64,000 nucleotides of DNA from Parablautia sp. Marseille-Q6255 (GCF_951230155.1 NZ_CATNVD010000021.1:1-64000); one strand, 5' to 3'. Positions 1 through 7,560 are shown, counted from the first letter of the stretch. The notes: generated by a model not told the origin, from the sequence alone. Made by a program: numbers and translations.

Positions 1-190
1 TGATTCTTCCATGATGCCTCACCTTTCTGTCCTGATGTATGTCCGCCGCGATCGCCGCCGTCCCCAGCACCCAGTTATAAAGCGCCATCATCGCGAATAT
101 GTACGCCCAGTCGCCTTTTGTCATCCACGTGTAGATGATCGTTGTTGCTGCCGCTGCGATAGCATGCAGCGTGATCAGTTTCTTTAACAA
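1..190 (-). CDS. small two-segment membrane protein, phage early/holin-like (runs off window)
   Basis: I read a leftward frame from a TTG at 190-188 with AGGAGGACAAACA just upstream; it stays open to the window edge (about 63 codons). Two hydrophobic stretches (about residues 4-20 and 27-47) suggest a two-pass membrane protein, and the tail is short and basic. A further ATG (12-10) preceded by AGGTGAGG overlaps its end, so another leftward gene begins there. It lies third in a leftward series behind the Cro-like gene, so it is probably an early phage or element gene. A holin is only one possibility; size and two membrane segments fit, but no specific family was recognised. Confidence 0.5.
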   Translation of the reverse strand, partial: MLKKLITLHAIAAAATTIIYTWMTKGDWAYIFAMMALYNWVLGTAAIAADIHQDRKVRHHGRI

Positions 191-212
191 TGTTTGTCCT
201 CCTTTTCCGCCA

Positions 213-374
213 TCAGGCGGTTTTCTCTTTTCTTGTAGCTTTAAATCCAATGTTCGCCGCCGCACGGATGATCGTCTGAGCAATCATCTGATGTGCGATA
301 TCCGGCGGCGCATCGTTCTGATTGATCCATTCGTCATTGATCTTGATCATGCTGATGATTGTAGGTTTTTCCAC
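213..374 (-). CDS. small hypothetical protein of the leftward phage early operon
   Basis: A 53-codon frame begins at GTG (374-372) with a good GAGGGG ribosome binding site 8 bases upstream and ends with TGA at 215-213, only 22 bases before the next small gene. The product begins MEKPTIISMIKIND, is mixed in charge and has no signal or membrane segment. Close spacing to the neighbouring small genes and orientation with the Cro-like gene suggest a compact early lytic operon. I do not recognise a family; length, start signal and spacing are the support. Confidence 0.5.
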   Translation of the reverse strand: MEKPTIISMIKINDEWINQNDAPPDIAHQMIAQTIIRAAANIGFKATRKEKTA

Positions 375-513
375 TTCACCACCCCTCTACTGTTTTATGC
401 TGTCTGGGTTGTCTGTGTTCCGCGTTACCAATCAAAAACAATCCACCTTCTATCATGATTGTGCGGACTGAGTCGAACTCCTCATTTCTGAAAGTTTTTA
501 CTTTCTCTATCTC

Positions 514-711
514 TCACCCCGCCTCAATACTCAGAAGTTCTTCAATTGATACTTTTAGGTAATCAGCAACCTTTTGTACTTTACGAATTCCCGGCTCATT
601 TTCATTCCATTTGCATATATAACTTCTCGGAAACCCCAAATCTCTTTCCATTTCGGAAATTGCTATCTTTTTTTCTGAGCATATTTTTTTGACATTATCG
701 TAGATCAACAA
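514..711 (-). CDS. Cro-like HTH regulator
   Basis: This 65-residue protein is almost entirely an XRE-type helix-turn-helix (about residues 5-60). It starts at TTG (711-709) right after an AGGAGGTG ribosome binding site. Its sequence parallels the N-terminal 65 residues of the divergent repressor at 913-1326 (shared pattern such as ER/EQ-DLGF/ELGF-RS), so the two are paralogues likely to read the same operators. Being short, without a C-terminal domain, and heading the leftward early genes, it fits a Cro-type protein that switches off the repressor. Function is inferred from arrangement and fold. Confidence 0.75.
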   Translation of the reverse strand: MLIYDNVKKICSEKKIAISEMERDLGFPRSYICKWNENEPGIRKVQKVADYLKVSIEELLSIEAG

Positions 712-759
712 ATTTCACCTCCTTCTTTTTCTATGTTGCGCAAAATTTTGAGATTTATA

Positions 760-788
760 TTGACTTTTTGCGTAAAATATTCTAAAAT
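760..788 (+). promoter_or_regulatory. rightward promoter (repressor side)
   Basis: TTGACT at 760-765, a 17-bp spacer and TAAAAT at 783-788 give a near-consensus sigma-A promoter reading towards the repressor gene at 913. One operator-like half-site lies inside the spacer. A second possible minus-10 (TATAAT, 884-889) lies closer to the gene but lacks a good minus-35. Confidence 0.55.
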
Positions 789-853
789 CAGAAGTACCAC
801 CAACTGAAACCAAAAAACCAATATACGCAATATCTTGCGCAGCTTATATTTTT

Positions 854-881
854 ATTATACACAAGATTTTGCGTATGTCAA
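854..881 (-). promoter_or_regulatory. leftward early promoter (Cro side)
   Basis: TTGACA (881-876), a 16-bp spacer and TATAAT (859-854) on the minus strand form a consensus promoter reading towards the Cro-like gene with a leader of about 135 bases. An operator-like sequence sits in the spacer. It faces the rightward promoter, so the two transcripts would overlap. Confidence 0.65.
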
Positions 882-912
882 GCTATAATTGCGCAAAATT
901 TTGAGGTAGTAT

Positions 913-1326
913 ATGGGACTATACGAAAACATAAGAGACATCGCTAAGACAAAAGGATTATCAATTAACCGTTTAGAACAAGAATTAGGATTTGCAAGAA
1001 GTTCTATAAATAAATTTAATAAAAATACCCCCAGTGTTGAAAAGCTTCAGCAAATAGCTGAACGCTTGGATGTGACTGTTGACAATTTAATGACGGGTAA
1101 AGAGGCTGATGAAAACACACTTACCTCAAGAGACGAACGAGACATTGAGAAAATTCTGGAACAAACCAGAACACAGCTATTAAATCAAGAAGGTCTGATG
1201 TTTGACGGCGATCCTGCCTCGCCAGAGGCAGTTGAGTCCATCATATCTGCAATGCAGATTGGCATGGAACTGGCGAAGAAAAAGAATAAGGAAAAATACA
1301 CACCGAAAAAGTATAAAAAGGATTGA
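913..1326 (+). CDS. CI-like phage repressor (XRE HTH)
   Basis: 137 residues with an XRE HTH at about 5-62, followed by a charged, lysine-rich C-terminal part with no recognisable peptidase domain. GAGGT upstream supports ATG 913. The stop overlaps the start of the ImmA-like protease (TGATG), a typical repressor/ImmA pairing in which the protease cleaves the repressor to trigger induction (known from ICEBs1 ImmR/ImmA). Position divergent from a Cro-like paralogue and between repeated operators supports a lysogeny repressor. Lower GC than the surrounding chromosome fits foreign origin. Confidence 0.8.
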   Translation: MGLYENIRDIAKTKGLSINRLEQELGFARSSINKFNKNTPSVEKLQQIAERLDVTVDNLMTGKEADENTLTSRDERDIEKILEQTRTQLLNQEGLMFDGDPASPEAVESIISAMQIGMELAKKKNKEKYTPKKYKKD

Positions 1327-1757
1327 TGCCCATGGACATTAAAAAAAGAGCCGACGATCTTGCTCGGTTCTTCAAAAGCAGGAATCCGTTCGAGATAATC
1401 CGGGGCTTGAATGTTATACTTGTTTATTATCCACTCGACGGGGTACGCGGTTTTTATCAATACTTTCAGAGAAATAATATCATTTATATTGATGAGCAAC
1501 TGCCAGAACATGAGAAAAAATTTGTTTTGGCCCATGAATTAGGACATATGATGCTGCACAAAGGAACAAATGCAATTTTTATGGATACTCGCACACATTT
1601 CAAATCATCACGTTACGAAACAGAGGCAGATTTATTTGCTATGTATCTTCTCGTCCCTGATGATATGATTGCTGAATATAACGACTGTACGACAGAGCAA
1701 GCCTCTCGTGCAATCGGGTATCATGAGAAGCTGATTGAACTGCGCATGCGGCATTGA
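1326..1757 (+). CDS. ImmA/IrrE-family metallo-endopeptidase
   Basis: The protein carries the zinc-protease motif HELGH near residue 70 followed by ExD/E-containing sequence (TEADLFAMYLLVP), characteristic of ImmA/IrrE (DUF955). The chosen ATG at 1326 overlaps the repressor stop codon, which suggests translational coupling; an upstream TTG at 1323 is also possible. In known systems such proteases relieve repression by cleaving the adjacent ImmR-type regulator. The pairing here makes the CI-like protein its likely target. Confidence 0.85.
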   Translation: MPMDIKKRADDLARFFKSRNPFEIIRGLNVILVYYPLDGVRGFYQYFQRNNIIYIDEQLPEHEKKFVLAHELGHMMLHKGTNAIFMDTRTHFKSSRYETEADLFAMYLLVPDDMIAEYNDCTTEQASRAIGYHEKLIELRMRH

Positions 1758-1821
1758 AAAAATCGAATTAAACCGCTTCAGCGATTTAATAAAAACTATA
1801 TGATAAAGGAGAGGAAATATT

Positions 1822-2901
1822 ATGGGTTTTAACGAAGATATTAAATCATTTGCTTCGAAAATTGAGGATCGCTTGTCCTCTATTCAAACTGAAGAGGGAA
1901 CTAAAATGTCTTTGATTGTTCCATTTTTTCAAATACTAGGGTATGATGTCTTCAACCCTGACGAATTTTGTCCGGAATATACAGCAGATGTCGGGATAAA
2001 GAAAGGTGAAAAAGTTGACTATGCTATTTTAGAGGATGGAAAACCGATTGTTTTAATCGAGTGTAAGTGGTGCGGTGACACTCTGGACAAGCATTCGTCT
2101 CAGTTGTTTCGCTATTTTTCCACAACCCCAGCAAAGTTTGGGATTCTTACCAATGGTGTCTGTTACAAATTTTACACAGACCTCGAGGAAGCAAATAAGA
2201 TGGATTTAGTTCCATTTTTAGAGTTGGATATGCTCAACTTGAAGGAAGCAAAAATCAATGAATTAAAGAAATTTTGTAAAAGTAATTTTGATCAGGAACG
2301 AATTTTTAGTACCGCAGAAGAACTAAAATACTCAAGCCTAATCAAACAAGTAATTACCGATGAACTGGAATCTCCAACAGATTCTTTCGTTCGTTTTTTA
2401 TTAACCAATATTTATGACGGTCAAAAAACACAAAAGGTAATTGATAAATTCACCCCTATTGTAAAGAAATCATTTACAGGTTTAATTAATGATATCGTCA
2501 ATCAGAAAATTTCTTCTGCCCTAACTCCAGATTCTGATACATCTGATTCCAAGAATCAGAGCACTTCCGATGCCGTTGAGGACGTTAATACCGAAGAGCC
2601 AGAATCAAAAATTTTCACGACCGAAGAAGAGATTGAAGCGTTCTATATAGTCCGTGGACTACTTGCAGGAGTGATTCCAGTTGAAGATATTGTGCATCGA
2701 GATACCGAAAGTTATTTTGGAATTTTATATAAAGATAACAACCGAAAGCCAATATGTCGAATCGATCTTGATCGCAAAATTAAGCGGATTTTAATTCCTG
2801 ATGAAAATAAGAAATTTGTAAAATACACAATAGAATCTTTAAATGATCTTTATTTATACAAAGATCAACTCACAGCTGTAGTCAAACGCTATTTAGAATA
2901 A
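1822..2901 (+). CDS. HsdR-N-like PD-(D/E)XK nuclease domain protein, stand-alone
   Basis: 359 residues starting after AAAGGAGAGGAA. The N-terminal ~180 residues resemble the type I restriction HsdR N-terminal nuclease domain: a VDYAI aspartate followed by LIECKW gives the PD-(D/E)XK pattern. No helicase domain and no HsdM/HsdS genes are nearby, so this is not a complete type I system. A middle acidic linker (about residues 235-265, rich in S, D, E) separates a C-terminal part of about 90 residues I cannot place. Found in the lysogenic module of the element, it may be a superinfection-exclusion or defence protein; this is inference. Confidence 0.7.
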   Translation: MGFNEDIKSFASKIEDRLSSIQTEEGTKMSLIVPFFQILGYDVFNPDEFCPEYTADVGIKKGEKVDYAILEDGKPIVLIECKWCGDTLDKHSSQLFRYFSTTPAKFGILTNGVCYKFYTDLEEANKMDLVPFLELDMLNLKEAKINELKKFCKSNFDQERIFSTAEELKYSSLIKQVITDELESPTDSFVRFLLTNIYDGQKTQKVIDKFTPIVKKSFTGLINDIVNQKISSALTPDSDTSDSKNQSTSDAVEDVNTEEPESKIFTTEEEIEAFYIVRGLLAGVIPVEDIVHRDTESYFGILYKDNNRKPICRIDLDRKIKRILIPDENKKFVKYTIESLNDLYLYKDQLTAVVKRYLE

Positions 2902-2917
2902 TTTGAAGTAATGCAAT

Positions 2918-2943
2918 AAAAACTCCCCTGCTCCGGCAGGGGG
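2918..2943 (-). terminator. hairpin with T tract on minus strand
   Basis: CCCCTGC-TCCG-GCAGGGG forms a 7-bp GC-rich stem at 2925-2942; on the minus strand it is followed by five T residues (2922-2918). No minus-strand gene ends directly upstream of it, so its role is uncertain; it could block leftward read-through. Confidence 0.4.
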
Positions 2944-3021
2944 CACATTGAAAATAATATACTTACCCGGGCAGCAGAATGAACAATACTTTGATGATTC
3001 AATCGGAAAGGAGTTGCCGCT

Positions 3022-3294
3022 ATGATGTATCCGCTTTTAACCTTAAACGACAATACCGAAATCACACACTCCGAAATGAAACCAGACGGAAAAGTGAAGG
3101 TGTATATTGAGACGCCGGATGAAAAATATTGTTTCCGGCATGCAACCTGTTGGCTGCCTGATTACAAATGGGAAGATGTGTATCAGTACTCTGACGACGA
3201 CATTGCAAAACTCGAAGAAATCATTCGCTCTACTGCACATTTAATCATGGAATTCTCGCAGGAAGGGGGATTCGACAATGCCGCAAGTTTTTAG
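3022..3294 (+). CDS. hypothetical protein, partner of DUF4160 gene
   Basis: 90 residues, acidic, no signal peptide. The start ATG ATG follows AAAGGAGTTGCCGCT. Its 3' end overlaps the DUF4160 gene by 17 bases, so the two are almost certainly co-expressed. DUF4160 genes are commonly found next to a small partner (often DUF2442), and this arrangement resembles a two-gene toxin-antitoxin-like unit, but I do not recognise the family of this protein securely. Confidence 0.6.
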   Translation: MMYPLLTLNDNTEITHSEMKPDGKVKVYIETPDEKYCFRHATCWLPDYKWEDVYQYSDDDIAKLEEIIRSTAHLIMEFSQEGGFDNAASF

Positions 3295-3556
3295 AATGGG
3301 CGAATACTGGATTTATTTCTGGACAAACGAAAACAAACCGCTTGAACCCATCCACGTCCATATTGCAAAAGGCGCTCCAACTGCAAACGCAACAAAGGTA
3401 TGGATTACAAGTACTGGAAAATGCCTTCTATGCAACAATACTTCGCGCATACCGAATCATACGCTTCGCAATATCATGCGAATGATCGAAGCGAGAAGTG
3501 CAGACATAGTAAATCAATGGATATCCTACTTTGGAGAAATACGTTACTTTTGCTAA
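3278..3556 (+). CDS. DUF4160 domain-containing protein
   Basis: The 92-residue protein opens with PQVFRMGEYWIYFWTNE followed by the EPIHVH segment, the typical DUF4160 pattern. The start at 3278 follows GGAAGGGGGATTC. It overlaps the upstream partner gene. Function of DUF4160 is not established; small size, overlap and location in an element's accessory segment are compatible with a toxin-antitoxin or regulatory pair. Confidence 0.75.
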   Translation: MPQVFRMGEYWIYFWTNENKPLEPIHVHIAKGAPTANATKVWITSTGKCLLCNNTSRIPNHTLRNIMRMIEARSADIVNQWISYFGEIRYFC

Positions 3557-3666
3557 ACATACAAAAACCGCCCGATGCGACCAACACCGAGCGGAATCTG
3601 ATAACTATTCAGTCCCGCAGGAATGATAGCTTATGAGTACGCATTGATTATAGCACATTCCTCCGG

Positions 3667-3693
3667 CACCTGTACAGGTGTATTTTTTATACT
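3667..3693 (+). terminator. palindrome with T-rich tail before recombinase gene
   Basis: CACCTGTACAGGTG is a perfect 14-bp palindrome followed by TATTTTTTAT. It can form a short terminator hairpin that would separate the DUF4160 pair from the recombinase gene; it could also be a protein-binding palindrome. Confidence 0.4.
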
Positions 3694-3727
3694 CTTTTTT
3701 CATATGTTTTACGGGAGGATGATGTAT

Positions 3728-5179
3728 ATGAAACAGCAGCAAACAGAATCGCTCCGCTACGGCGCGCTCTACGTGCGCGTGAGTACTGACAAACAGGAGG
3801 AACTTTCCCCCGACGCGCAGAAGCGCCTTGGCCTGGAATATGCCAAAAAGCACAATATCCTGATCCAGCCGGATCACATTTTCATTGACTCCGGTATATC
3901 CGGCAGGAAAGCCGACAAACGACCGGAATTTCAGCGTATGATCGCAATGGCAAAATCCGATGACCGTCCTTTCTCTGCTATCCTTGTGTGGAAGTTCTCA
4001 CGGTTTGCCCGCAATCAGGAAGAAAGCATCGTCTACAAATCTATGCTGCACAGACAATGTGGTGTGGACGTGATCAGCATCACCGAGCCGCTGATCGACG
4101 GTCCGTTTGGTAGCCTGATCGAGCGCATCATCGAGTGGATGGACGAATATTATTCGATCAACCTATCAGGAGAAGTGAGACGCGGCATGACGGAAAAGGC
4201 TATGCGCGGCGGTTACCAGACAACGCCCTGCCTTGGCTATGCATCGCCGGGACACAACCTGCCGTTTACCGTTGTCCCCGAAGAGGCTGATATCGTAAAA
4301 TATATATTCGATCAGTATGCAAACAAACACCGCGACGTCACAGCGATCGCACGCAGCCTGAACCGACGGAATATCCTCACCAAAAGAGGGAACACCTTTG
4401 AAAAGCGGAACGTGACATACATTTTAAAGAACAGATTTTACATCGGGAAGGTTATATGGAACGATATAGAGCGTGATGGTGTACATGATACGTTTATATC
4501 ACCTGAGCTGTTTCAGGCTGCAAATGACCGTCTCAGCGCGTCCTACGCGCCAAAGAAACGCCGCAATGTATCTGCCTGTGCGCATTGGCTGTCCGGTCTG
4601 GTAAAATGCTCGACCTGCGGCGCATCTCTCGGATACAATAGGGCGACGCAGCCGTTCTTCCAATGTTGGAAGTATGCGAAGGGCATGCATCCGGGCAGCT
4701 CATGGATCACAGAAAAAGTTTTGATAGACGGTGTACTGGAATACTTTGAACGTCTGCTCGACGGTGAAGAATTTTCTTTTACAGTCCGCTCTTCTGCCCC
4801 TATGCAGGAATTTGATGAAGTTGATATGTACCGCAAAGAGCTTGAGAAGCTGTCTTTCAGGGAAAAGAGGCTGCGTGAAGCGTATGAGGCAGGCGTGGAC
4901 ACCCTCGAAGAATATCGGTACGGAAAAGAACGTCTCGCAGCTGAACGGGGACGGATCGCTGCTCTGCTTGATGATGCAGCGGCTACTGAAGCGCCAAGCC
5001 AGACTGTCAGTCAGAATGATATGCTCAAGCAGATCAAAAGCGTGTATGATGTGCTGAAAAATGATGCTATCGATTATGAGATAAAAGGAGTATTTATACG
5101 CTCTGTTGTTGAGGAGATCGTGTGGAACCGCAAAGAGAATACTCTTTCGTTTCATCTGTATAGTCAGGAAAGTTTGTGA
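3728..5179 (+). CDS. large serine site-specific recombinase (integrase)
   Basis: 483 residues from ATG 3728, which has GGGAGG at a proper 9-base spacing; other ATGs at 3719 and 3722 lie too near it. The N-terminal resolvase domain has the catalytic serine in YVRVSTDKQ (Ser19) and the arginine-rich helix WKFSRFARNQEES. A recombinase domain follows (about 170-270), then a zinc ribbon (KCSTCG near residue 295) and a coiled coil (about 355-425). This is the full architecture of phage or element integrases that need only attP and attB. Its 3' end lies next to the truncated DUF1835 gene, consistent with an attachment site directly downstream. Confidence 0.92.
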   Translation: MKQQQTESLRYGALYVRVSTDKQEELSPDAQKRLGLEYAKKHNILIQPDHIFIDSGISGRKADKRPEFQRMIAMAKSDDRPFSAILVWKFSRFARNQEESIVYKSMLHRQCGVDVISITEPLIDGPFGSLIERIIEWMDEYYSINLSGEVRRGMTEKAMRGGYQTTPCLGYASPGHNLPFTVVPEEADIVKYIFDQYANKHRDVTAIARSLNRRNILTKRGNTFEKRNVTYILKNRFYIGKVIWNDIERDGVHDTFISPELFQAANDRLSASYAPKKRRNVSACAHWLSGLVKCSTCGASLGYNRATQPFFQCWKYAKGMHPGSSWITEKVLIDGVLEYFERLLDGEEFSFTVRSSAPMQEFDEVDMYRKELEKLSFREKRLREAYEAGVDTLEEYRYGKERLAAERGRIAALLDDAAATEAPSQTVSQNDMLKQIKSVYDVLKNDAIDYEIKGVFIRSVVEEIVWNRKENTLSFHLYSQESL

Positions 5180-5186
5180 AACCCTT

Positions 5187-5312
5187 ATTTTACGGGCGTT
5201 TCTGCGTTCCATAGGTTACCGCAGTACGGTGGTCCACATGGACAACTGCTGCCTTACTTTTTGCCGCTTTCATGGATGCCGCTTCACTTTCTCCAAATAA
5301 TACTTCAATCAT
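5187..5312 (-). pseudogene. 5' fragment of a DUF1835-type gene, cut by element insertion
   Basis: Leftward from ATG 5312 (ribosome binding site GGGAGGGG) the frame reads MIEVLFGESEAASMKAAKS, the characteristic N-terminus of DUF1835 proteins. After about 20 codons the similarity stops, and the frame ends at TAA 5187, beside the recombinase stop at 5179. The simplest reading is that the serine-recombinase element inserted here and the rest of the gene lies to the left of the element, outside the window. Confidence 0.7.
5236..5262. other. probable attachment junction (attR/attL) of the element
   Basis: Similarity to DUF1835 is lost around codons 17-22 of the fragment, so the crossover is placed roughly here, 60-80 bases beyond the recombinase stop. 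The other junction is outside the window, so no duplicated core can be shown and the exact core bases are not known. Confidence 0.4.
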
Positions 5313-5420
5313 GTCTGTTACCCCTCCCCCTGAAAATTTCCTTTCATCGAAATGATATCAGGGGCAAGATCACTTTTTCTTCCTTAGCTTCAGCAAAATG
5401 CCCTGCTCATCCGCTATCTT

Positions 5421-5978
5421 CTAAAATTTTCCTGCCATATAAGCAGCTTTCTCTTTTAATGACAGCGCCTCAAAATCACCGTCAGATTCTGCCTGCTTCA
5501 GCACATTCCTCACATCCTCCGCGCGCAAAAGGTTGACAGCCACACAGAAAAAAGTCTTTTTCCGCCCATCATTGCAATTCTTCAACAGCCACTGCAGGCA
5601 GCGCAGCTTTTCTTCCTGTTCTGCCCGATACGCCTCTGCGCCTGCTTCCTTCTGCCGTACCAGATCCCTTTTCTGGTTCTGGTGTGTGATAAATGAATCG
5701 AATGTATCAATCTCCTCATATTTTTCGCAGGGAAATTCCTGACACCGACTGCAATATTCCACCTTCCCGTGCTGCAGGCTGCATCTGGCTATTTTACATG
5801 ACTGGTTTCCCTCTCCGCCGCCGCATCCGGGGCAATGCCCGTCCAAGTGCATGGGACATAAGCCACAGTTTAAACCGCATAGGGAAAATAATAAATCTGC
5901 TCTCCTAAAATCCTTCAAGCCGTCCGCCTCCTCGCCGTTTCGCCTGATCCATACAGCAAAACTGTTTTCATGCTCCAA
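5421..5978 (-). CDS. DUF3795 cysteine-rich protein
   Basis: 185 residues with a dense cysteine region (LCGLNCGLCPMHLDGHCPGC, then SCKIARC and CSRCQEFPC), typical of DUF3795 and probably a metal or Fe-S site. A TTG start directly follows the stop codon of the GyrI-like gene, with CGGAGG overlapping that gene's end, so translation is probably coupled; the exact start is uncertain. The partnership with a GyrI-like ligand-binding protein is seen here, but the joint role is unknown. Confidence 0.75.
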   Translation of the reverse strand: MEHENSFAVWIRRNGEEADGLKDFRRADLLFSLCGLNCGLCPMHLDGHCPGCGGGEGNQSCKIARCSLQHGKVEYCSRCQEFPCEKYEEIDTFDSFITHQNQKRDLVRQKEAGAEAYRAEQEEKLRCLQWLLKNCNDGRKKTFFCVAVNLLRAEDVRNVLKQAESDGDFEALSLKEKAAYMAGKF

Positions 5979-6611
5979 TCACCTCCGTTTGATCGGGTGC
6001 CTGATCACGGTTTTGAGACGTTCAGGCGCAACCCTCCTCGCATCAGAAAGGTAGATTTCATGATGCAGACGTTTGTCTGTAATGTCAAGCGCATATCCCT
6101 CTTTCTCCATAAACTCATGCATAAGTGAAACCGTCCCCGGCTCTTCGTCATATGAGCCAATGTGCATACACTGCACACACAGCCCCTCGTCACAGGTCAT
6201 AAATTCCACCTTTGAATAATCGGTTTTCTTCTTAATCTCAGCCTCATGTACCGCCCATTCAAAATCTTCATTTGTTACAAAATCAGGCAGACGGATCGCA
6301 GAAATCCACTTGAAATTTTCTTTGTGGGTATAGTCGATACCCTCTGTGCCCTCCTGCCACCAGAAACCTTCCAGCGGAGGTACCACATAATCAAAATACC
6401 CCTTTATCTGATGACTGCCCTTTTTACTCATCTTAATTGTAAAAGCGATCCCATACAAAAGTCCGATAGACTGCTTATATTCGCCATCCTCCCTGTTCGG
6501 ATCACCCTGCCCCCGAACTGCTATGTAATTCATGGGCGGTACTGTAACAATACCGGGTTTATTCTTGGGCATATAGAATTCCTTGTATTCCTTTTTAAAG
6601 TCAAATGCCAT
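5979..6611 (-). CDS. GyrI-like small-molecule-binding domain protein
   Basis: 210 residues matching the stand-alone GyrI-like (SOUL/SRPBCC-like SHS2) family: early KEYKEFYMPKNKPGIVTVP, central aromatic residues (FWWQEG) and a late HEIYLSDARR...LKTVIRHPI segment. ATG 6611 follows AAAGGAGTCAGTCTCT. Such domains bind small hydrophobic ligands, or act in drug or stress responses; no DNA-binding domain is present here. It forms a two-gene unit with the DUF3795 gene. Confidence 0.8.
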   Translation of the reverse strand: MAFDFKKEYKEFYMPKNKPGIVTVPPMNYIAVRGQGDPNREDGEYKQSIGLLYGIAFTIKMSKKGSHQIKGYFDYVVPPLEGFWWQEGTEGIDYTHKENFKWISAIRLPDFVTNEDFEWAVHEAEIKKKTDYSKVEFMTCDEGLCVQCMHIGSYDEEPGTVSLMHEFMEKEGYALDITDKRLHHEIYLSDARRVAPERLKTVIRHPIKRR

Positions 6612-6677
6612 AGAGACTGACTCCTTTCAAATGATTGATCCCTGTCTGAATGCTGGTTCGCGAAAGCCTTTTCCTTG

Positions 6678-7094
6678 TCAATGACCTCTGTGCCTCTCTT
6701 TTCTCCTCTGCTGTTTCTGATTAAACTTGCGCTGCTGTCTGGCCTCTCGCTGTTCTTTGCTGATTTGTTTACGCCTGGCTTTCTTTTCCTCCCGTTGCAT
6801 CTGCAGAGCCTGCTGCGATTTTGTTCCAACACCAAAATTCTGTAATTGTTTTCTGGCATTACGCTGTCTGCGTTTTGGGTTATCCGCCGTTTGCTTTACC
6901 ACATTTTCAATAGGTGAACTAAAGCTCAACTCGTAGTAGTGTTTGAGGATGAATACCCAAACTTCATAATCTTTCGGTTCTGCACCAAATGTGACCTTGC
7001 AGACTGACAATTTTCCATTGGATATTCTCTCAAAGACTCCTACCCAAAAAGGATTTTCAAAATACACTGTCAGTTTCCCGTACGTCCTATCCAT
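6678..7094 (-). CDS. yjdF: YjdF family protein (DUF2992)
   Basis: 138 residues. The N-terminus (GKLTVYFENPFWVGVFER) and the very basic, glutamine- and arginine-rich C-terminal tail (about residues 70-138) are typical of YjdF (DUF2992). ATG 7094 follows AAGGAGGGAATGTT. In Firmicutes this gene is typically preceded by the yjdF RNA motif, a riboswitch that senses azaaromatic compounds; a structured leader is present here too. Function is unknown but thought to concern aromatic compound toxicity. Confidence 0.88.
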   Translation of the reverse strand: MDRTYGKLTVYFENPFWVGVFERISNGKLSVCKVTFGAEPKDYEVWVFILKHYYELSFSSPIENVVKQTADNPKRRQRNARKQLQNFGVGTKSQQALQMQREEKKARRKQISKEQREARQQRKFNQKQQRRKERHRGH

Positions 7095-7215
7095 AACATT
7101 CCCTCCTTAAAATGTGTTATGGACAAAGAATGGACAACCCGGAGGGGCAGGTTACTTACCCTGCCATAGCAGACAGGACGGCCGGGCTACCTACCGGCTC
7201 TGGTACGTCTTTCAA
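7095..7215 (-). promoter_or_regulatory. probable yjdF (azaaromatic) riboswitch leader
   Basis: The minus-strand leader of yjdF contains several GC-rich helices: AGCCGG...CCCGGCC (about 7205-7180), GGCAGG...CCTGCC (about 7165-7148), and finally a stem between CCATAACAcATT (7122-7111) and AATGTTATGG (7100-7091) that holds the ribosome binding site in its loop and pairs the start codon. This is what a translation-controlling riboswitch would look like. Assignment to the yjdF RNA class rests on gene context and structure, not on a covariance search. Confidence 0.65.
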
Positions 7216-7361
7216 GACATACGTTGCGTTTTTATCTTCGTCTTTATGAAGCATCTTACGGTGCAACATATTTTTATGTTTCTATTATCAAACTCTTTGC
7301 TTTTGCGAAAACATACACTTTCACCAAACTATATCACTCTGCATTGACAAAATCCTTTGAT

Positions 7362-7560
7362 TCATCGGAGTTCCACCAATTTTGCACCACCCTGATGCAA
7401 AATTTCTTCAGATGGTATTCGACGTGCAAATTGCTTCATATAGTTAAGATTTCTAACAGAGTATCCTTCCCTACTCGGATAAGTCATTTTTAAATCTTTT
7501 GATAATGTTTCAACAAATTTGTTTCCCCATTGGCTGTATTGGAGAATTACGTTCCCTATA
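7362..7560 (-). pseudogene. fragment of DUF1016 (YhcG-type) nuclease-domain protein
   Basis: An open stretch ending with TGA 7364-7362 reads ...QYSQWGNKFVETLSKDL then SVRNLNYMKQFARR, the DUF1016 N-terminal signature. It has no start codon, the frame is broken upstream, and the C-terminal nuclease domain is missing. The sequence from here to 7230 holds no further readable gene. Confidence 0.65.

Larger units (their letters stand above)
736..905. promoter_or_regulatory. operator array of the CI/Cro switch
   Basis: A 17-bp sequence TTGCGCAAAATTTTGAG occurs twice as a perfect direct repeat (736-752 and 889-905). Three more sites with the same half-site TTGCG or its complement lie at about 764-779, 824-841 (ACGCAATATCTTGCGC, close to palindromic) and 861-876. 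They flank and overlap both promoters, as expected for repressor and Cro operators. Confidence 0.65.

Noticed and set aside
430-480. GTTCGA-like T-loop sequence suggesting a tRNA
   Set aside because: No acceptor, D- or anticodon stems can be drawn around it on either strand.
375-513. 26-codon leftward frame (about 453-373)
   Set aside because: It overlaps nothing important but has no ribosome binding site and is too short to support.
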